In this document: in pieces, positions 54,103 to 63,535 of the stretch
How the letters are laid out: every line of letters starts with the position of its first letter
Numbering within the stretch: the first letter of the stretch is position 1
Assembly (NCBI RefSeq): GCF_905171765.1
Contig: NC_053392.1
Span: 451,272,722-451,336,721, forward strand
Reading direction: 5' to 3'
DNA length: 64,000 nt
Source: Bufo bufo
Taxonomy: Eukaryota > Chordata > Amphibia > Anura > Bufonidae
Position numbers and translations under genes: made by a program
The notes under the pieces: model-generated
What the model was told of the DNA's origin: nothing
What the model saw: only the letters and a program-made list of their open reading frames with translations
The model's database searches: none

Positions 54103-54103
54103 C
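54070..54103. repeat. (TA)n microsatellite
   Basis: Uninterrupted AT dinucleotides just left of a Tc1-like element. Confidence 0.95.
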
Positions 54104-54124
54104 TATTCCATTGATATAGATATA

Positions 54125-55058
54125 CAGTACAGACCAAAAGTTTGGACACACCTTCTCATTCAGAGTTTTCTTTATTTTCATGACTATGAAAATTGTAGAT
54201 CCACACTGAAGGCATCAAAACTATGAATTAACACATGTGGAATTATATACATAACAAACAAGTGTGAAACAACTGAAAATATGTCATATTCTAGGTTCTT
54301 CAAAGTAGCCACCTTTTGCTTTGATTACTGATTTGCACACTCTTGGCATTCTCTTGATGAGCTTCAAGAGGTAGTCCCCTGAAATGGTTTTCACTTCACA
54401 GGTGTGCCCTGTCAGGTTTAATAAGTGGGATTTCTTGTCTTATAAATGGGGTTGGGACCATCAGTTGCGTTGAGGAGAAGTCAGGTGGATACACAGCTGA
54501 TAGTCCTACTGAATAGACTGTTAGAATTTGTATTATGGCAAGAAAAAAGCAGCTAAGTAAAGAAAAACGAGTGGCCATCATTACTTTAAGAAATGGAGGT
54601 CAGTCAGTCAGCCGAAAAATTGGGAAAACTTTGAAAGTAAGGGCTATTTGACCATGAAGGAGAGTGATGGGGTGCTGCGCCAGATGACCTGGCCTCCACA
54701 GTCACCGGACCTGAACCCAATCGAGATGGTTTGGGGTGAGCTGGACCGCAAAGTGAAGGCAAAAGGGCCAACAAGTGCTAAGCATCTCTGAGAACTCCTT
54801 CAAGACTGTTGGAAGACCATTTCAGGGGACTACCTCTTGAAGCTCATCAAGAGAATGCCAAGAGTGTGCAAAGCAGTAATCAAAGCAAAAGGTGGCTACT
54901 TTGAAGAACCTAGAATATGACATATTTTCAGTTGTTTCACACTTGTTTGTTATGTATATAATTCCACATGTGTTAATTCATAGTTTTGATGCCTTCATAG
55001 TCATGAAAATAAAGAAAACTCTTTGAATGAGAAGGTGTGTCCAAACTTTTGGTCTGTA

Positions 55059-55061
<3 letters not shown>
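54125..55061 (+). mobile_element. Internally deleted Tc1-like element
   Basis: Ends CAGTACAGACCAAAAGTTTG and (inverse) CAAACTTTTGGTCTGTACTG. TA precedes the left end. A transposase start (54538: MARKKQLSKEKRVAIITLRN) runs for about 34 codons, then about 200 codons including both Asp motifs are missing, and the C-terminus ([18 protein letters not shown] ... KAVIKAKGGYFEEPRI, about 54690-54920) follows with one stop. Only 0.94 kb, typical of a non-autonomous derivative. Confidence 0.9.

Positions 55062-55094
<33 letters not shown>
55062..55094. repeat. (TA)n microsatellite
   Basis: AT repeats directly at the right end of the Tc1-like element. Confidence 0.95.
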
Positions 55095-55098
<4 letters not shown>

Positions 55099-55202
55099 AT
55101 TCAAAAATAAAACGTAATTAGAGCAGCTCTCACCTGCCTGGAAACTCCAACCATTAGGACACGGACCGCTCCCTCACCCGGACTGGGAGCAATAAGGATA
55201 AG

Positions 55203-55386
55203 TGAAGAAGAGTTGTCCAGCCTTTCTTAGTGGAGTTCCAAAAGCACTTTATTGAATATCAAGTATTAAAAAACATCCAAGTACAGGTTGCATTGACTGA
55301 CGCAACCTGTACTTGGATGTTTTTTAATACTTGATATTCAATAAAGTGCTTTTGGAACTCCACTAAGAAAGGCTGGACAACTCTTC

Positions 55387-55390
<4 letters not shown>
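55203..55390. repeat. Perfect 89-bp inverted repeat (10-nt loop)
   Basis: 55203-55291 and 55302-55390 are exact reverse complements over all 89 bases by my reading, separated by 10 bases. Arms contain agttgtccagcctttctta and aatatcaagtattaaaaaac. The preceding 55100-55200 (ctcacctgcctggaaactcc) is not part of the hairpin. Transcribed with PGBD5 it would form a long double-stranded stem. Confidence 0.95.
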
Positions 55391-55435
<45 letters not shown>

Positions 55436-55472
55436 TTATATTAATATATATAGATGTGTGTGTGTGTGTGTA
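55391..55472. repeat. (TA)n and (TG)n microsatellite
   Basis: TA repeats with interruptions to 55450, then (TG)n at about 55455-55472. Confidence 0.93.
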
Positions 55473-55956
55473 TTTGGTATTGCTGTGATCATATTGACCC
55501 ATAGAGTAAAGTTATTGTGTTATTTATGTCAAATAATGAACACCACTAAATTTATAATGTAATAACACAGTGGCAGTATTTGTTTTTCCCATCTCCCTCC
55601 CAGAAACAGTTAATAAAAGGTAATCAGTAAGTTATGTGTACCCTGAAAGGGCGCCATTAAAAACTACAACTTGTAATGCAAAAAACAAGCCCTCATACGG
55701 CTACATAGAAACATTAAAAAGTTATAGCTCTTGGAAGGTGACAATGAAGCAATGAAAAAAAATGACCTGGTCATTAATGGCCAAAACAGAGGGGTTAATC
55801 CCTTTATTTCCAAAGGAGTTCTGAAAAAAGTAAATGTGGTATCTGGTTGCTATTGGCAAATAGTTTAGTTTTCCTTTGCAGCAGTATTGATAAATATCAC
55901 CCATTTTAATATGTCAAAAAGACTTCATTGATTGTAAACTTTGCTTTTATTTTCAG

Positions 55957-56154
55957 ATATTTACTGCTGTGGGCTGCTGAGCTCCCGTAAAAGTGACTGT
56001 ACCGGATTACCACTATCAATGATGAGTAACCCAGAAGTACCACTGGCTCGAGGACAATATAGAATCAAGATGAAGGGGAAAATGTCCCTTATTTGCTGGT
56101 ACAATAAAGGACACTTTCGTTTTTTGAATAATGCATACTCTCCTATTCAGCAGG
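55957..56154 (+). CDS. PGBD5: PGBD5 exon (internal exon 3 of 4 seen)
   Basis: 198 bp between a ttttcag acceptor and a gtaagt donor. With one base from the preceding exon it encodes 66 codons starting [15 protein letters not shown] and ending [12 protein letters not shown], then leaves one base (phase 1 to 1). It includes the strand where piggyBac transposases carry their third catalytic Asp (W.D..V.LLST); here [11 protein letters not shown] has Asn. The block [20 protein letters not shown] is highly characteristic of PGBD5. Frame intact. The ATG-initiated ORF that appears to start 16 bases upstream runs through the acceptor site and is not the real start. Confidence 0.95.
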
Positions 56155-56394
56155 GTAAGTATTTTATTTCCCTGTTTTAAGGAATTAGTCCTCTTTCACA
56201 TGTCTGTGTTAGTGATGACAACCATGACAAGAAAGTCATTGTTCATTGGTGAAGATTGAAGTGAAGTGTCCGTTGTTGGTCCGTGTGTACATTTCTTGCT
56301 CTTGGTGTGTCTTCTCCATCCATGTGCACTGCAAGCTGAAAAAGGGGATTTCCAGAGCATCTCTAAACATCTCTGATTTTCCATTTTAGTACAA

Positions 56395-57125
56395 TTTTCA
56401 TTTTATTTTTTCTACAGCATTCGGGTGAGGTGGTGGTTCATGTGAAATATTTATAGATGCAGTGGTTACGGACGCAGCAATACCTAATATGTCATTTGTT
56501 TTTTGTGTGTTTTTTTTACAAATCTTTCTACGGCATTCAGGTGAGGTGGTGGATCATGTGAAATATTTTTTGTGTTTTTAAAAAAAAAATTGTGTGTTTT
56601 ATTTGGTGATTTTTTTTTTTTACTTGAAACTTTATTTTTTTAATTATGAAAAACACTTTTTTTACTTTTTATTTTTGTCCCACTTTTGGACTACAACTTC
56701 TGGGGTCTGATCCCCTTTGCAATGCATTACAATACATCCTGTATTGTAATGCATTGCCTATCAGCCTTTACACTGACAGCCTGCCTGTGAGACCCAGCCT
56801 AAGGGGCTGGATCTCACAGGCTTCCGAAGAAGGCAAGTCCCCGTCGGGCTGCCTTCTCTGCCATCGGGTCCCCGTCCCTGAAGCGCGGGGACCCAATGGA
56901 GATGCGGAGGGCACCCGTACCCTCCGCAAACCCTCTGCATGCCGCGGTCACCTTTGACCGTGGCGTACAAGGAGTTAATATGCCGGCATCAGTGTTTTCA
57001 CTGATGTCGGGGTATGCAGCAGGGGCCCAGCTGTCAGCTCCTGCACCCGCCCGATCAGGTCGCCGTACATGTACGGCGCTGGTCCTTAAGTCGTGTCCAC
57101 CAGCGCCGTACATGTACGGCGAGGA
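56395..57125. repeat. Dispersed repeats B and D, with 'gtacatgtac' palindromes
   Basis: Two copies of cggcattcgggtgaggtggtgg.tcatgtgaaat about 110 bp apart, then the ggggtctgatccccttt... block (as at 50270), then two palindromes cgccgtacatgtacggcg (57060-57077 and 57105-57122) inside a larger symmetric arrangement. The tgtacggcgctggt phrase recurs at 61992. Confidence 0.75.
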
Positions 57126-57174
57126 ACTTCTACGGGTTAAATGCTCATAACATATCAGGAACATATACTGTAGT

Positions 57175-57720
57175 CTCTTTTTCCTATTTGTAGTGGAGAT
57201 GAGTGGTACCCGGTGGGGTCTTCTGCTGTTGTAGCCCATCCGCCTCAAGGTTTTGCGTGTTGTGGCTTCACAAATGCTTTGCTGCATACCTCGGTTGTAA
57301 CGAGTGGTTATTTCAGTCAACGTTGCTCTTCTATCAGCTTGAATCAGTCGGCCCATTCTCCTCTGACCTCTAGCATCCACAAGGCATTTTTGCCCACAGG
57401 ACTAACGCATACTGGATGTTTTTCCCTTTTCACACCATTGTTTGTAAACCCTAGAAATGGTTGTGCGTGAAAATCCCAGTAACTGAGCAGATAGTGAAAT
57501 ACTCAGACCGGCCCGTCTGGCACCAACAACCATGCCACGCTCAAAATTGCTTAAATCACCTTTCTTTCCCATTCTGACATTCAGTTTGGAGTTCAGGAGA
57601 TTGTCTTGACCAGGACCACCCCCCTAAATGCATTGAAGCAACTGCCATGTGATTGGTTGACTAGATAATTGCATTAATGAGAAATAGAACTGGTGTTCCT
57701 AATAATTCTTTAGGTGAGTG
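57175..57720 (-). pseudogene. Tc1-like element, N-terminal part of transposase
   Basis: The terminal motif CACTCACCTAAAGAATTATT is read on the minus strand from 57720. The transposase N-terminus follows with frameshifts: ERGMVVGARRAGLSIS and LLGFSRTTISRVYKQW (helix-turn-helix), then RGQRRMGRLIQADRRATLTE and RKTLRRMGYNSRRPH. The catalytic core and the other end are missing. Confidence 0.85.
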
Positions 57721-57734
57721 TGTATATATATATA
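57721..57734. repeat. Short (TA)n between two Tc1 elements
   Basis: tgtatatatatata separates the Tc1 fragment ending at 57720 from the intact element starting at 57735. Confidence 0.85.
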
Positions 57735-59315
57735 CACTGCTCAAAAAAATAAAGGGAACACTTAAACAACACAATGTAACTCCAAGTCAATCACACTTCT
57801 GTGAAATCAAACTGTCCACTTAGGAAGCAACACTGAGTGACAATCAATTTCACATGCTGTTGTGCAAATGGAATAGACAACAAGTGGAAATTATAGGCAA
57901 TTAGCAAGACACCCCCAATAAAGGAGTGGTTCTGCAGGTGGTGAGCACAGACCACTTCTCAGTTCCTATGCTTCCTGGCTAATGTTTTGGTCACTTTTGA
58001 ATGCTGGCGGTGCTTTCACTCTAGTGGTAGCATGAGACGGAGTCTACAACCCACACAAGTGGCTCAGGTAGTGCAGCTTATCCAGGATGGCACATCAATG
58101 CGAGCTGTGGCAAGAAGGTTTGCTGTGTCTGTCAGCATAGTGTCCAGCGCATGGAGGCGCTACCAGGAGACAGGCCAGTACATCAGGAGACGTGGAGGAG
58201 GCCGTAGGAGGGCAACAACCCAGCAGCAGGACCGCTACCTCTGCCTTTGTGCAAGGAGGAACAGGAGGAGCACTGCCAGAGCCCTGCAAAATGACCTCCA
58301 GCAGGCCACAAATGTGCATGTGTCTGCTCAAACGGTCAGAAACAGACTCCATGAGGGTGATATGAGGGCCCGACGTCCACAGGTGGGGGTTGTGCTTACA
58401 GCCCAACACCGTGCAGGACGTTTTGCATTTGCCAGAGAACAGCAAGATTGGCAAATTCGCCACTGGCACCCTGTGCTCTTCACAGATGAAAGCAGGTTCA
58501 CACTAAGCACATGTGACAGACTTGACAGAGTCTTGAGACGCCGTGGAGAACGTTCTGCTGCCTGCAACATCCTCCAGCATGACCGGTTTGGCATTGGGTC
58601 AGTAATGGTGTGGGGTGGCATTTCTTTGGAGGGCCACACAGCCCTCCATGTGCTCGCCAGAGGTAGCCTGACTGCCATTAGGTACCGAGATGAGATCCTC
58701 AGACCCCTTGTGAGACCATATGCTGGTGTGGTTGGCCCTGGGTTCCTCCTAATGCAAGACAATGCTAGACCTCATGTGGCTGGAGTGTGTCAGCAGTTCC
58801 TGCAAGACGAAGGCATTGATGCTATGGACTGGCCCGCCCGTTCCCCAGACCTGAATCCAATTGAGCACATCTGGGACATCATGTCTCGCTCTATCCACCA
58901 ACGTCACGTTGCACCACAGACTGTACAGGAGTTGGCAGATTCTTTAGTCCAGGTCTGGGAGGAGATCCCTCAGGAGACCGTCCGCCACCTCATCAGGAGC
59001 ATGCACAGGCGTTGTAGGGAGGTCATACAGGCACGTGGAGGCCACACACACTACTGAGCCTCATTTTGACTTGTTTTAAGGACATTACATCAAAGTTGGA
59101 TCAGCCTGTAGTGTGTTTTTCCACTTTAATTTTGAGTGTGACTCCAAATCCAGACCTCCATGGGTTGAAAAATTTGATTTCCATTTTTAATTTTTGTGTG
59201 ATTTTGTTGTCAGCACATTCAACTATGTAAAGAACAAAGTATTTCAGAAGAATATTTAATTAACTCAGATCTAGGATGTGTTATTTTTGTGTTCCCTTTA
59301 TTTTTTTGAGCAGTG
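57735..59315 (+). mobile_element. Tc1-like element with intact transposase
   Basis: Ends CACTGCTCAAAAAAATAAAG and (inverse) CTTTATTTTTTTGAGCAGTG, with TA at 57733-57734 and 59316-59317. 1,581 bp, complete, with an undamaged transposase gene: a second candidate autonomous copy. It is inserted in a TA/CA microsatellite. Confidence 0.94.
58032..59057 (+). CDS. Tc1/mariner transposase, intact (DD34E)
   Basis: 341 codons from ATG 58032 ([20 protein letters not shown]); the in-frame ATG at 57987 would add 15 poorly conserved residues. First helix-turn-helix ([20 protein letters not shown]), a GRRR-type basic motif ([12 protein letters not shown]), second helix-turn-helix with [13 protein letters not shown], then the DDE core: first Asp in [17 protein letters not shown], second Asp in [12 protein letters not shown], Glu in [12 protein letters not shown] count 34 residues between the second Asp and Glu, the classical Tc1 spacing. 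No stop or frameshift. It mobilises its own element at TA sites. It sits in a PGBD5 intron in sense orientation. Confidence 0.95.
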   Translation: MRRSLQPTQVAQVVQLIQDGTSMRAVARRFAVSVSIVSSAWRRYQETGQYIRRRGGGRRRATTQQQDRYLCLCARRNRRSTARALQNDLQQATNVHVSAQTVRNRLHEGDMRARRPQVGVVLTAQHRAGRFAFAREQQDWQIRHWHPVLFTDESRFTLSTCDRLDRVLRRRGERSAACNILQHDRFGIGSVMVWGGISLEGHTALHVLARGSLTAIRYRDEILRPLVRPYAGVVGPGFLLMQDNARPHVAGVCQQFLQDEGIDAMDWPARSPDLNPIEHIWDIMSRSIHQRHVAPQTVQELADSLVQVWEEIPQETVRHLIRSMHRRCREVIQARGGHTHY

Positions 59316-59485
59316 TATATATATACACACACACACACCTTTCCTATTTTTATAAAGGTTTCAAAGATTATTTTTTTATGTCTTTGGGAATTTCTTTCCA
59401 TTCCCCAAAATAACATTTTGGTAGATCAAAGATCAATGTTAGACAAGAAGGTATGGATCTCGGTAGGCATTCCTGTTCATACTAA

Positions 59486-59739
59486 GGACTCATGCACACG
59501 ACCCTATGTATTTTGTGGTCAGCAAAAAACACGGATGACGTCCGTTTACATTCAGTATTTTGCGGAACAGAACAGCTGGCCCCTAATAGAACAGTACTAT
59601 CCATGTCTGTAATGCAGACAATATTAGGGCATGTTCTATTTTTTTGCAGTACAGACATACAGAAACGGAATCCACACGGAGTAATTTCAGTTTTTTTTGC
59701 AGAACGGACATAATAAAATACGTTTGTGTGCATGAGCCC
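59486..59739. mobile_element. Harbinger-like MITE with TAA duplication
   Basis: Ends GGACTCATGCACACGA and (inverse) TGTGTGCATGAGCCC, with TAA at 59483-59485 and 59740-59742. 254 bp, imperfectly palindromic with cggacat/acggatg motifs. Confidence 0.8.
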
Positions 59740-59892
59740 TAAAAGTGGTGTTGAAGTCAGCTCTCTGTGCAGGAAACTCCAGTTCCTCCACACCAAACTC
59801 ATCAAACCTTCTTTGTGAACCTCAATTTCTGCACAAGTGTACAGGCATGTTTGAATAGATGTCTCCATAAAGTTGTAAGCATACAAATGTAG

Positions 59893-60661
59893 GGCTCTTT
59901 CACACTTGCGTTGTCCGGATCCGGCGTGTACTCCACTTGCCGGAATTACACTCCGGATCCGGAAAAACGCAAGTGTACTGAAAGCATTTGAAGACGGAAC
60001 CGTCTTCCAAATGCGTTCAGTGTTACTATGGCACCCAGGACGCTATTAAAGTCCTGGTTGCCATAGTAGGAGCGGGGAGCGGTGGAGCGGTATACTTACA
60101 GTCCGTGCGGCTCCCGGGGCGCTCCAGAATGACGTCAGAGCGCCCCATGCGCATGGATGACGTGTCCAATGCGATCACATGATCCATGCGCTTGGGGCGC
60201 CCTGACGTCACTCTGGAGCGCCCGGGGAGCCGCACGGACGGTAAGTATGCTGCTCCCCCGCTCCCCGCTACACTTTACCATGGCTGCCAGGACTTTAGCG
60301 TCCCGGCAGCCATGGTAACCATTCAGAAAAAGCTAAATGTCGGCTCCGGCAATGCGCCGAAACGACGTTTAGCTTAAGGCCGGATCCGGATCAATGCCTT
60401 TCAATGGGCATTAATTCCGGATCCGGCATTGCGGCAAGTGTTCCGGATTTTTGGCCGGAGCAAAAAACGCAGCATGCTGCGGTATTTTCTCCGGCCAAAA
60501 AAACGTTCCGTTCCGGAACTGAAGACATCCTGATGCATCCTGAACGGATTTCACTCCATTCAGAATGCATGGGGATAATCCTGATCAGGATTCTTCCGGC
60601 ATAGAGCCCCGACGACGGAACTCTATGCCGGAAGAAAAGAACGCAGGTGTGAAAGAGCCCT
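59893..60661. mobile_element. CpG-rich palindromic MITE
   Basis: Ends GGGCTCTTTCACACTTGCG and the near-inverse CGCAGGTGTGAAAGAGCCC; flanks share TA but the 3-bp duplication is no longer exact. Arms include ggatccgg repeats and ggcgccctgacgtcactctggagcgc pairs. No ORF of meaning. Confidence 0.8.
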
Positions 60662-61116
60662 AAAATGTACAGTATTTGTGTGCTACAGCATTGCCACTAC
60701 CTTTCTTCAGGGTCAGCCCAAACTCTGACAAATAGATACATGCTATTATCCCTCCTCCATCAAATGTTACAGTACCATTCCTTCAGACATTCTTCTACTG
60801 CTACATAATGCAACATGATCCAGAGAATACTTCTCCACTGCTCTAGAGTGCAGTAATGGCTTACTTTATACTACTTCAACGGATCACTGGTATTGCGCAT
60901 TGTGATCTTAGGCTTGTGTTCAGCTTCCTAACTATGAATATCCAATTCAAGTTCCTGATACACAATTCTTCTGCGGATGTCATTTTTAGAGGCTGTCTGG
61001 AACTCTGTAGTGGGTGATAGATGAGTTTTATTTTTTGTGCACCATGTATGTTATACTGTTAGCGTCTTTTTATTAAAAAAATAAAAATAAAAATCACATG
61101 CTTTCACAGCCTAGTA

Positions 61117-61274
61117 CAGGGGTCAGCAACCTTCGGCACTCCAGCTGTTGTGAAACTACAATTCCCAGCATGCTCCATTAATTTCTATGAGAGTTATAAG
61201 AAGAGTAGAGGAAGTATGCATGCTGGGAGTTGTAGTTTCACAACAGCTGGAGTGCCGGAGGTTGCCTACCCCTG
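61117..61274. mobile_element. 158-bp hAT MITE with 8-bp target duplication
   Basis: CAGGGGTCAGCAACC...GGTTGCCTACCCCTG, almost fully fold-back (ctccagctgttgtgaaacta pairs with tagtttcacaacagctggag), flanked by GCCTAGTA at 61109-61116 and 61275-61282. The 8-bp duplication and CAGGGG ends are typical of hAT. Confidence 0.92.
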
Positions 61275-61311
61275 GCCTAGTACATAGATGATCAGTATAT
61301 CTACATGTTAA

Positions 61312-61699
61312 AAAGGGCATGTCACCTCTTCACGACAGACACATCTCTGTTGTAGTAACTACTTGCATTCTCCATGTAATAACAATTCTGGAGCATCTAT
61401 TCTTATGACTGTTATACCATTCCTTTTTGTTATTTCTACTAGAAGTTTATGAATTAACAGCTTGCAGTAAAGGTACAGATGGGTGTTACCAGGTGGGGTG
61501 TGTCCCTGCACATGCTGGCAGCACTGATTGGGCACAGTCAGACCCATGTGTTCATGGTAACACCCAGCAGTACCTTTTAACTTCTAGCAGGAATAATTCA
61601 GGCACAATATAGAGCCAAAACAATAGATTCTCCAGAATTATTATCACATGGGAAATGCAAAAAGTTACTAACCCTATCAGGAGAGGTGTCAGGTTCTCT
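61312..61699. mobile_element. TTAA-flanked MITE
   Basis: AAAGGGCATGTCACCTC and the diverged inverse GAGGTGTCAGGTTCTCT, with TTAA at 61308-61311 and 61700-61703. Inner parts (ttctagcaggaata, gattctccagaatt) resemble 51060-51160. It ends 117 bp before a PGBD5 exon. Confidence 0.75.
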
Positions 61700-61816
61700 T
61701 TAAATGAATGTCTACATTTTCTTAAATTTAGTGATGTTATTGGATATTATTGTGCAGTTTCTTTATTTTGGTATCAAAATGCTGTTTTCAATACCTATAT
61801 TCTCTCCTCCTTGTAG

Positions 61817-61919
61817 GCATCATCATAAAAAGAAAAAGTGAGATCCCATGTCCATTGGCAGTTGAAGCTTTCGCTGCTCATCTCAGCTACATCTGTAAAT
61901 ATGATGATAAGTATAGCAA
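61817..61919 (+). CDS. PGBD5: PGBD5 exon (internal exon 4 of 4 seen)
   Basis: 103 bp after a ctccttgtag acceptor, with donor gtaagt starting at the last base of a Lys codon (phase 1 to 2). It encodes [20 protein letters not shown] through [11 protein letters not shown] plus two bases of the next codon. This matches the region before the C-terminal YFISHKP segment of PGBD5, which must lie in one or more exons beyond the window since no match is seen up to 64000. Frame intact. Confidence 0.94.
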
Positions 61920-62009
61920 GTAAGTAACAAGGTGTCGGTCATGTGCAATTAAATATTTCATTCCAGTTACTTTTTAAGTGGCAAAATCAATATGTACGGC
62001 GCTGGTAGC

Positions 62010-63300
62010 AAAAGGGTTAACCCCTATACAGGGATCTGGACTTCGCTGCAGGGAAACAACCAGCCGACTACTTCCTGGAATAGTCCCAGTGTGGTCGGCA
62101 GCTGACCCAATGGGGTTAGGGACTCTGGTGCAAACACCAGGATTCTCAGAATGCAGAAATCGCACCAAAATCGCAGGTATGCGTAAACAGGCACTTAGAC
62201 AGGTTTTTGGTAACTTTGAGTCCTAGATGTAAAGAAAGACACGGGTAGAAGCTTGCAGGCAGGGTGGTGAGCAGACATAAGCAAGGCAAACAGGCTGGAT
62301 ACTGGGCAAGAGCACGAACAATACAGACAAACTAAGTAAACAGAACTTGGCACTGAAAACTTGAGGTACTGGAACACATGGGTGGAGCTGGTATACACTG
62401 GAGAACAAACAGGGACACCGGTGGGGGATAAAGTGGAGATAACACAGGCAAGATGGAGGAGAAAGATAAATCACCAAGGGATCAAGCAAGGTGAAGGATG
62501 AACACAGTCCAAGTTCAGGGCAGGCAGTACGGAACAGAATCTGTAAACAGGTAAGGTACAGTACATGGGTAGTCAAGACAAGAGATCACACCTTTGGTAG
62601 AGACTAGAAAACCTCAAAGCTCAGGCACCCTCCCCCCGGGGAGACTGCCTTATATATCAAGGGAACCTCAGCCATTGGCAAGAAAAGGATTTGTAGATGA
62701 ACCCCTTTAAGAGGCCACAGGTGAGCGAGTGCCTGCCCTAAGGGAACAGAGATTGAAGCAATGAATATATATAGGGGAGAAAAACAGAACTGGATCGCAC
62801 ATCCACAATGCTATGCTTAGATCTAATTAAACTCTCTTCTTAACGCAATATTAAGTGTACAGCCCCCCATACTGCATGCTGTACAAGAGGTAGATATGTA
62901 CTCTGCTACTGAGGAACCACCAGGCCACTACCTCCATGGGGGTCAAGAGACACTGGTGTGAAACCTCTACGTTTCAGGCAAAACTGTAGTCAGGGACAGG
63001 CCAAGATCAGGACAGGTGGAATACTTACAATTTGGTAAACAGTCTGAGATCAGGGCGGGCAGCACAGGGTCAATACAACAAACAGGCAAAGTTCAGGTAA
63101 GGCAGAGAGGGGTCAAATCCAAAAAAAAGCAGAGGTTGGTACATGGGCAATCAAACAAAATAACAGCTCACCTTAGCTAGACACTAAATAGCTCAAACCT
63201 ATTGCTCAGGCAGCTTCCACCCTAAGGTAACTGGCCACTGACTGTGGAAAATGTGGGTGCATGCTGGCACTTTAGGTGCCACAGGAAGCGAGCATGTACC
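62010..63300. mobile_element. LTR-like sequences, family unclear
   Basis: Purine-rich text with repeated aaacaggca, gggcaggcag, tacatgggtagtcaa and cagtacat phrases occurs in two related blocks (about 62170-62640 and 62930-63240), as in many Gypsy-type LTRs. A degenerate hammerhead-like motif is on the minus strand at about 62993-62970. Ends and duplications were not found, so the call is tentative. Confidence 0.4.
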
Positions 63301-63302
63301 CT

Positions 63303-63535
63303 ATGGCACTGAGGGGCAGTATTTATTTATCTTACTTATATAGCACTAACATATCCTGCAGTAATTTACAGACATTATCTCCACTTGCTGTCCCACAGTG
63401 GAGCTCACAATCTAAATTCCCTATCACAGAGAGAGCATACAAACTCCATGCAGATGTCCTTGGTCGTATGTCAAACCTAGGACCCTGTGCTGCAAGGCAC
63501 CATTACTAGCCACTGAACCCCATACTACAGGCACT
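63303..63535 (-). mobile_element. tRNA-derived SINE
   Basis: On the minus strand it begins with a tRNA-like head (TTCAGTGGCTAGTAATGG as A-box region, GGTCCTAGGTTTGACATAC as degenerate B box), continues with catctgcatggagtttgtatg and gattgtgagctccactgtgg, and ends atataagtaagataaataaata. This is the arrangement of a widespread vertebrate SINE type. Confidence 0.7.

Noticed and set aside
55941..56180. An independent 79-codon gene starting at ATG 55941
   Set aside because: The reading starts in the intron and crosses the splice acceptor at 55956 and the donor at 56155; the conserved part is exactly the PGBD5 exon.
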